From contig JAKAMV010000021.1 in NCBI GenBank assembly GCA_021812735.1, positions 1-31,141 of the forward strand: 31,141 nt of DNA, given 5' to 3'. This DNA comes from Chloroflexota bacterium (lineage in GTDB: Bacteria > Chloroflexota > Limnocylindria > Limnocylindrales > CSP1-4). The notes beneath the pieces are model-generated. The model had not been told where the DNA came from. It saw only the letters and a list, made by a program, of their open reading frames with translations, and made no database searches. Made by a program: the position numbers and the translations under genes. How positions within the stretch are numbered: the stretch's first letter is position 1; each line of letters opens with the position of its first letter. Of the stretch, positions 29,678 through 31,141 are shown piece after piece.

Positions 29678-30970
29678 TCAGCCCCGCAGCGCCCCCTCGA
29701 AGATCCGCAGCGACTCCTCCACCTCGGGCACCGTCACGTCCAGGGGCGGGATCCAGCGGATCACCTGGTGCGCCATCCCGCACGACAGCAGCAGCAGCCC
29801 CGCGTCTCGGGCGCGCTCGATGACCGCTTCCGCCGTGGACCCGTCCGGGAGGCGCGACCCGCGGTCGTTCACGAACTCCACGCCGATCATCAGCCCGCGC
29901 CCGCGCACGTCGCCGATGGCGGGCGTGTCGGCCATCAGCTCACGCAGGCCGCCGAGCAGTTCGGTGCCGCGTGCCCGGGCATTCGCGAGCAGGCCCTCTT
30001 GGGCGATCGTCTCGAGCACGGCCACGCCGGCGGCGCAGGCCACGGGGTTGCCGCCGTAGGTGGTGCCGTGGGCCCCTTTGCCCCAGGCCTGCATCGTGTC
30101 CTTCGAGGCCACGATGGCCGACAGCGGCAGGCCGTTGGCGATGGCCTTGGCCACGCACACGACGTCCGGGACGATGTCCGACTCCTGGAACGCCCACATG
30201 TCGCCGGTGCGGCCGTAGCCCGTCTGCACCTCGTCGACGACGAGCAGGATCCCGTGCCGGGTGCACCGCTCGCGGAGGCCTTGGAGGAATGCCGCCGGGG
30301 CGGGGTAGTAGCCACCCTCGCCCTGGACCGGCTCGACGATCACCGCCGCCACCTCGTCGGGCGAGACCGTGGTCGTGAGCAGGCCGTCGAGATGCTTGAG
30401 CGAATCGGCGATCGCCCGCTCCTCGTCGCCCGCGTAGTAGCGGTAGACGGCCGGGTAGACCGTGGTGTAGACGCCGGGCAGAAGCGGCTCGTAGCCGCGG
30501 CGGTAGTTGAGCGAGGAGGTCGTGACGCTCGTGGCGCCGATCGTCCGGCCGTGGAACGCACCGCGGAACGCGATGACGGCGGGCCGCCCCGTGACCCGTC
30601 GGGCGAGCTTGATCGCGCCGTCGATGGCCTCGGAGCCGGAGTTGAGGAACAGCACGCTGTCCAGCGGGTCGGGGAACGTGTCGGCGAGCATCTGCGCGAG
30701 CTTCACCGTGGGCTCGCTGAACCCGATCGCATGGACCGGCCCCATGAGCCGGTCCACCTGACTGTGCACGGCAGCCGTGACGCGGGGGTGGGCATGCCCG
30801 AGCGCCGTGACGGCGATGCCGTTCGCGAAGTCCAGGTAGCTGTTGCCGGCGGTGTCGTACAGGCGGTGGCCGATCCCGTGGGACCAGCTCTTGTCCATGT
30901 ACCGGCCGAGGATGGGGCTGATGTTGGCGTCCGCCTGGGCGGCGAGGTCGAGCGCGTCGGAGGTGTCCAC
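29678..30970 (-). CDS. Class-III PLP aminotransferase, probable 4-aminobutyrate aminotransferase
   Basis: A 430-residue protein from GTG 30970. Fold-type I class-III signature: GNSYLDFANGIAVTALGHAHPRV, the PLP-phosphate loop NSGSEAIDGAIKLAR, FRGAFHGRTIGA, the Asp of LLVVDEVQTGYGRTG, and the PLP lysine in CVAKAIANGLPLSA, followed by HGTTYGGNPVACAAGVA and a C-terminal RGLMIGVEF. It would transfer an omega-amino group from GABA, ornithine derivatives or a similar amine to a 2-oxo acid. Sequence flavour (VHAIGFSEPTVKLAQ, then YEPLLPGVYTTVYP) favours GABA aminotransferase, but acetylornithine or other omega-amine substrates cannot be excluded. No succinate-semialdehyde dehydrogenase is adjacent. 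A -10 element 6 nt before the GTG suggests leaderless expression. Confidence 0.85.
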   Translation of the reverse strand: MDTSDALDLAAQADANISPILGRYMDKSWSHGIGHRLYDTAGNSYLDFANGIAVTALGHAHPRVTAAVHSQVDRLMGPVHAIGFSEPTVKLAQMLADTFPDPLDSVLFLNSGSEAIDGAIKLARRVTGRPAVIAFRGAFHGRTIGATSVTTSSLNYRRGYEPLLPGVYTTVYPAVYRYYAGDEERAIADSLKHLDGLLTTTVSPDEVAAVIVEPVQGEGGYYPAPAAFLQGLRERCTRHGILLVVDEVQTGYGRTGDMWAFQESDIVPDVVCVAKAIANGLPLSAIVASKDTMQAWGKGAHGTTYGGNPVACAAGVAVLETIAQEGLLANARARGTELLGGLRELMADTPAIGDVRGRGLMIGVEFVNDRGSRLPDGSTAEAVIERARDAGLLLLSCGMAHQVIRWIPPLDVTVPEVEESLRIFEGALRG

Positions 30971-30976
30971 GGGCCG

Positions 30977-30982
30977 AGTATA
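30977..30982 (-). promoter_or_regulatory. -10 element of a probable leaderless aminotransferase promoter
   Basis: On the minus strand TATACT is followed by 6 nt and then the GTG start. It is the best -10 match in the window, and there is no room for a ribosome binding site. Confidence 0.6.
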
Positions 30983-31141
30983 GGCAGCACGGGCCCGCCG
31001 AAGGGGCGCGAGTTGATCGCCCCCGGACGGTCGGTGTCGGTTCGTTCGCGAATCGCAGAACAGTCCCTGGAGCCGGCCGCGAGGCCGTCAGCGCCGGGGC
31101 GCCGTGCTCCGGCGGCCACCGCCGCCTGTGCTCCCGCGTCT

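Overview
This is a very GC-rich bacterial window of about 31 kb, densely coding on both strands, with many GTG starts, one TTG start, and several genes that appear to be transcribed without a leader. The gene content (a MutY lacking a Nudix domain, a complete branched-chain-type 2-oxoacid dehydrogenase operon, an acetyltransferase with its GNAT domain at the N-terminus, a SufR-type regulator, and a DUF2231-Rieske protein next to hydrogenase maturation genes) best fits a high-GC Chloroflexota (Limnocylindria-like) or Actinomycetota genome. That placement is an inference from gene content, not from a marker gene. No phage, IS element, CRISPR array or rRNA was seen.

Layout. 1-4640: a TSUP-family exporter (partial, minus strand) divergent from mutY, then nnrE, a two-helix membrane protein and glpD. 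4680-5280: a zinc-ribbon protein with a Gly/Tyr/Ser-rich linker, closed by a strong terminator. 5300-12674: an array of short palindromes about 29 nt apart, then a 2-oxoacid dehydrogenase operon in the order lpdA, E1 alpha, E1 beta, a small YdhG/DUF1801-like gene, a dead regulator fragment plus repeats, E2 and lipA. The operon therefore encodes the whole complex and the enzyme that inserts sulfur into its lipoyl arm. 12697-14469: an adenosine-deaminase-like amidohydrolase converging, with no gap, on a SufR-like Fe-S regulator. 14848-17047: a DUF1015 protein and an alpha/beta hydrolase without its nucleophile. 17100-17545: minisatellite-like repeats, tRNA-Glu(CTC) and a terminator.

17673-19888: a dgcN-dgcA pair (DUF1611 protein plus enolase-superfamily racemase), which predicts D-glutamate use. 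19928-20855: a cluster of DnaA-box-like sites and two small unknown genes. 20915-25239 (minus strand): an orphan DNA methyltransferase and a 921-residue GNAT/acyl-CoA-synthetase fusion of the protein acetyltransferase (Pat) type. Divergent from the latter is an AcuC-like deacetylase (25378-26544), so writer and eraser of protein acetylation sit back to back. 26735-29030: tRNA-Arg(TCT), a DUF2231-Rieske protein whose first 20 codons are out of frame with the rest, a [NiFe]-hydrogenase maturation protease and hypA. 29477-30970: a small excisionase/BldC-type HTH protein converging on a class-III aminotransferase.

The observations most worth following are: the leaderless promoter motif (TAnnCT 6-7 nt before the start codon); the palindrome array before the dehydrogenase operon; the Pat/AcuC module with altered ATP-grasp motifs; the active-site substitutions in the deaminase-like and hydrolase-like proteins; and the hydrogenase maturation island without structural genes. 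Family calls rest on reading the translated sequence from memory of the families; no search was run.
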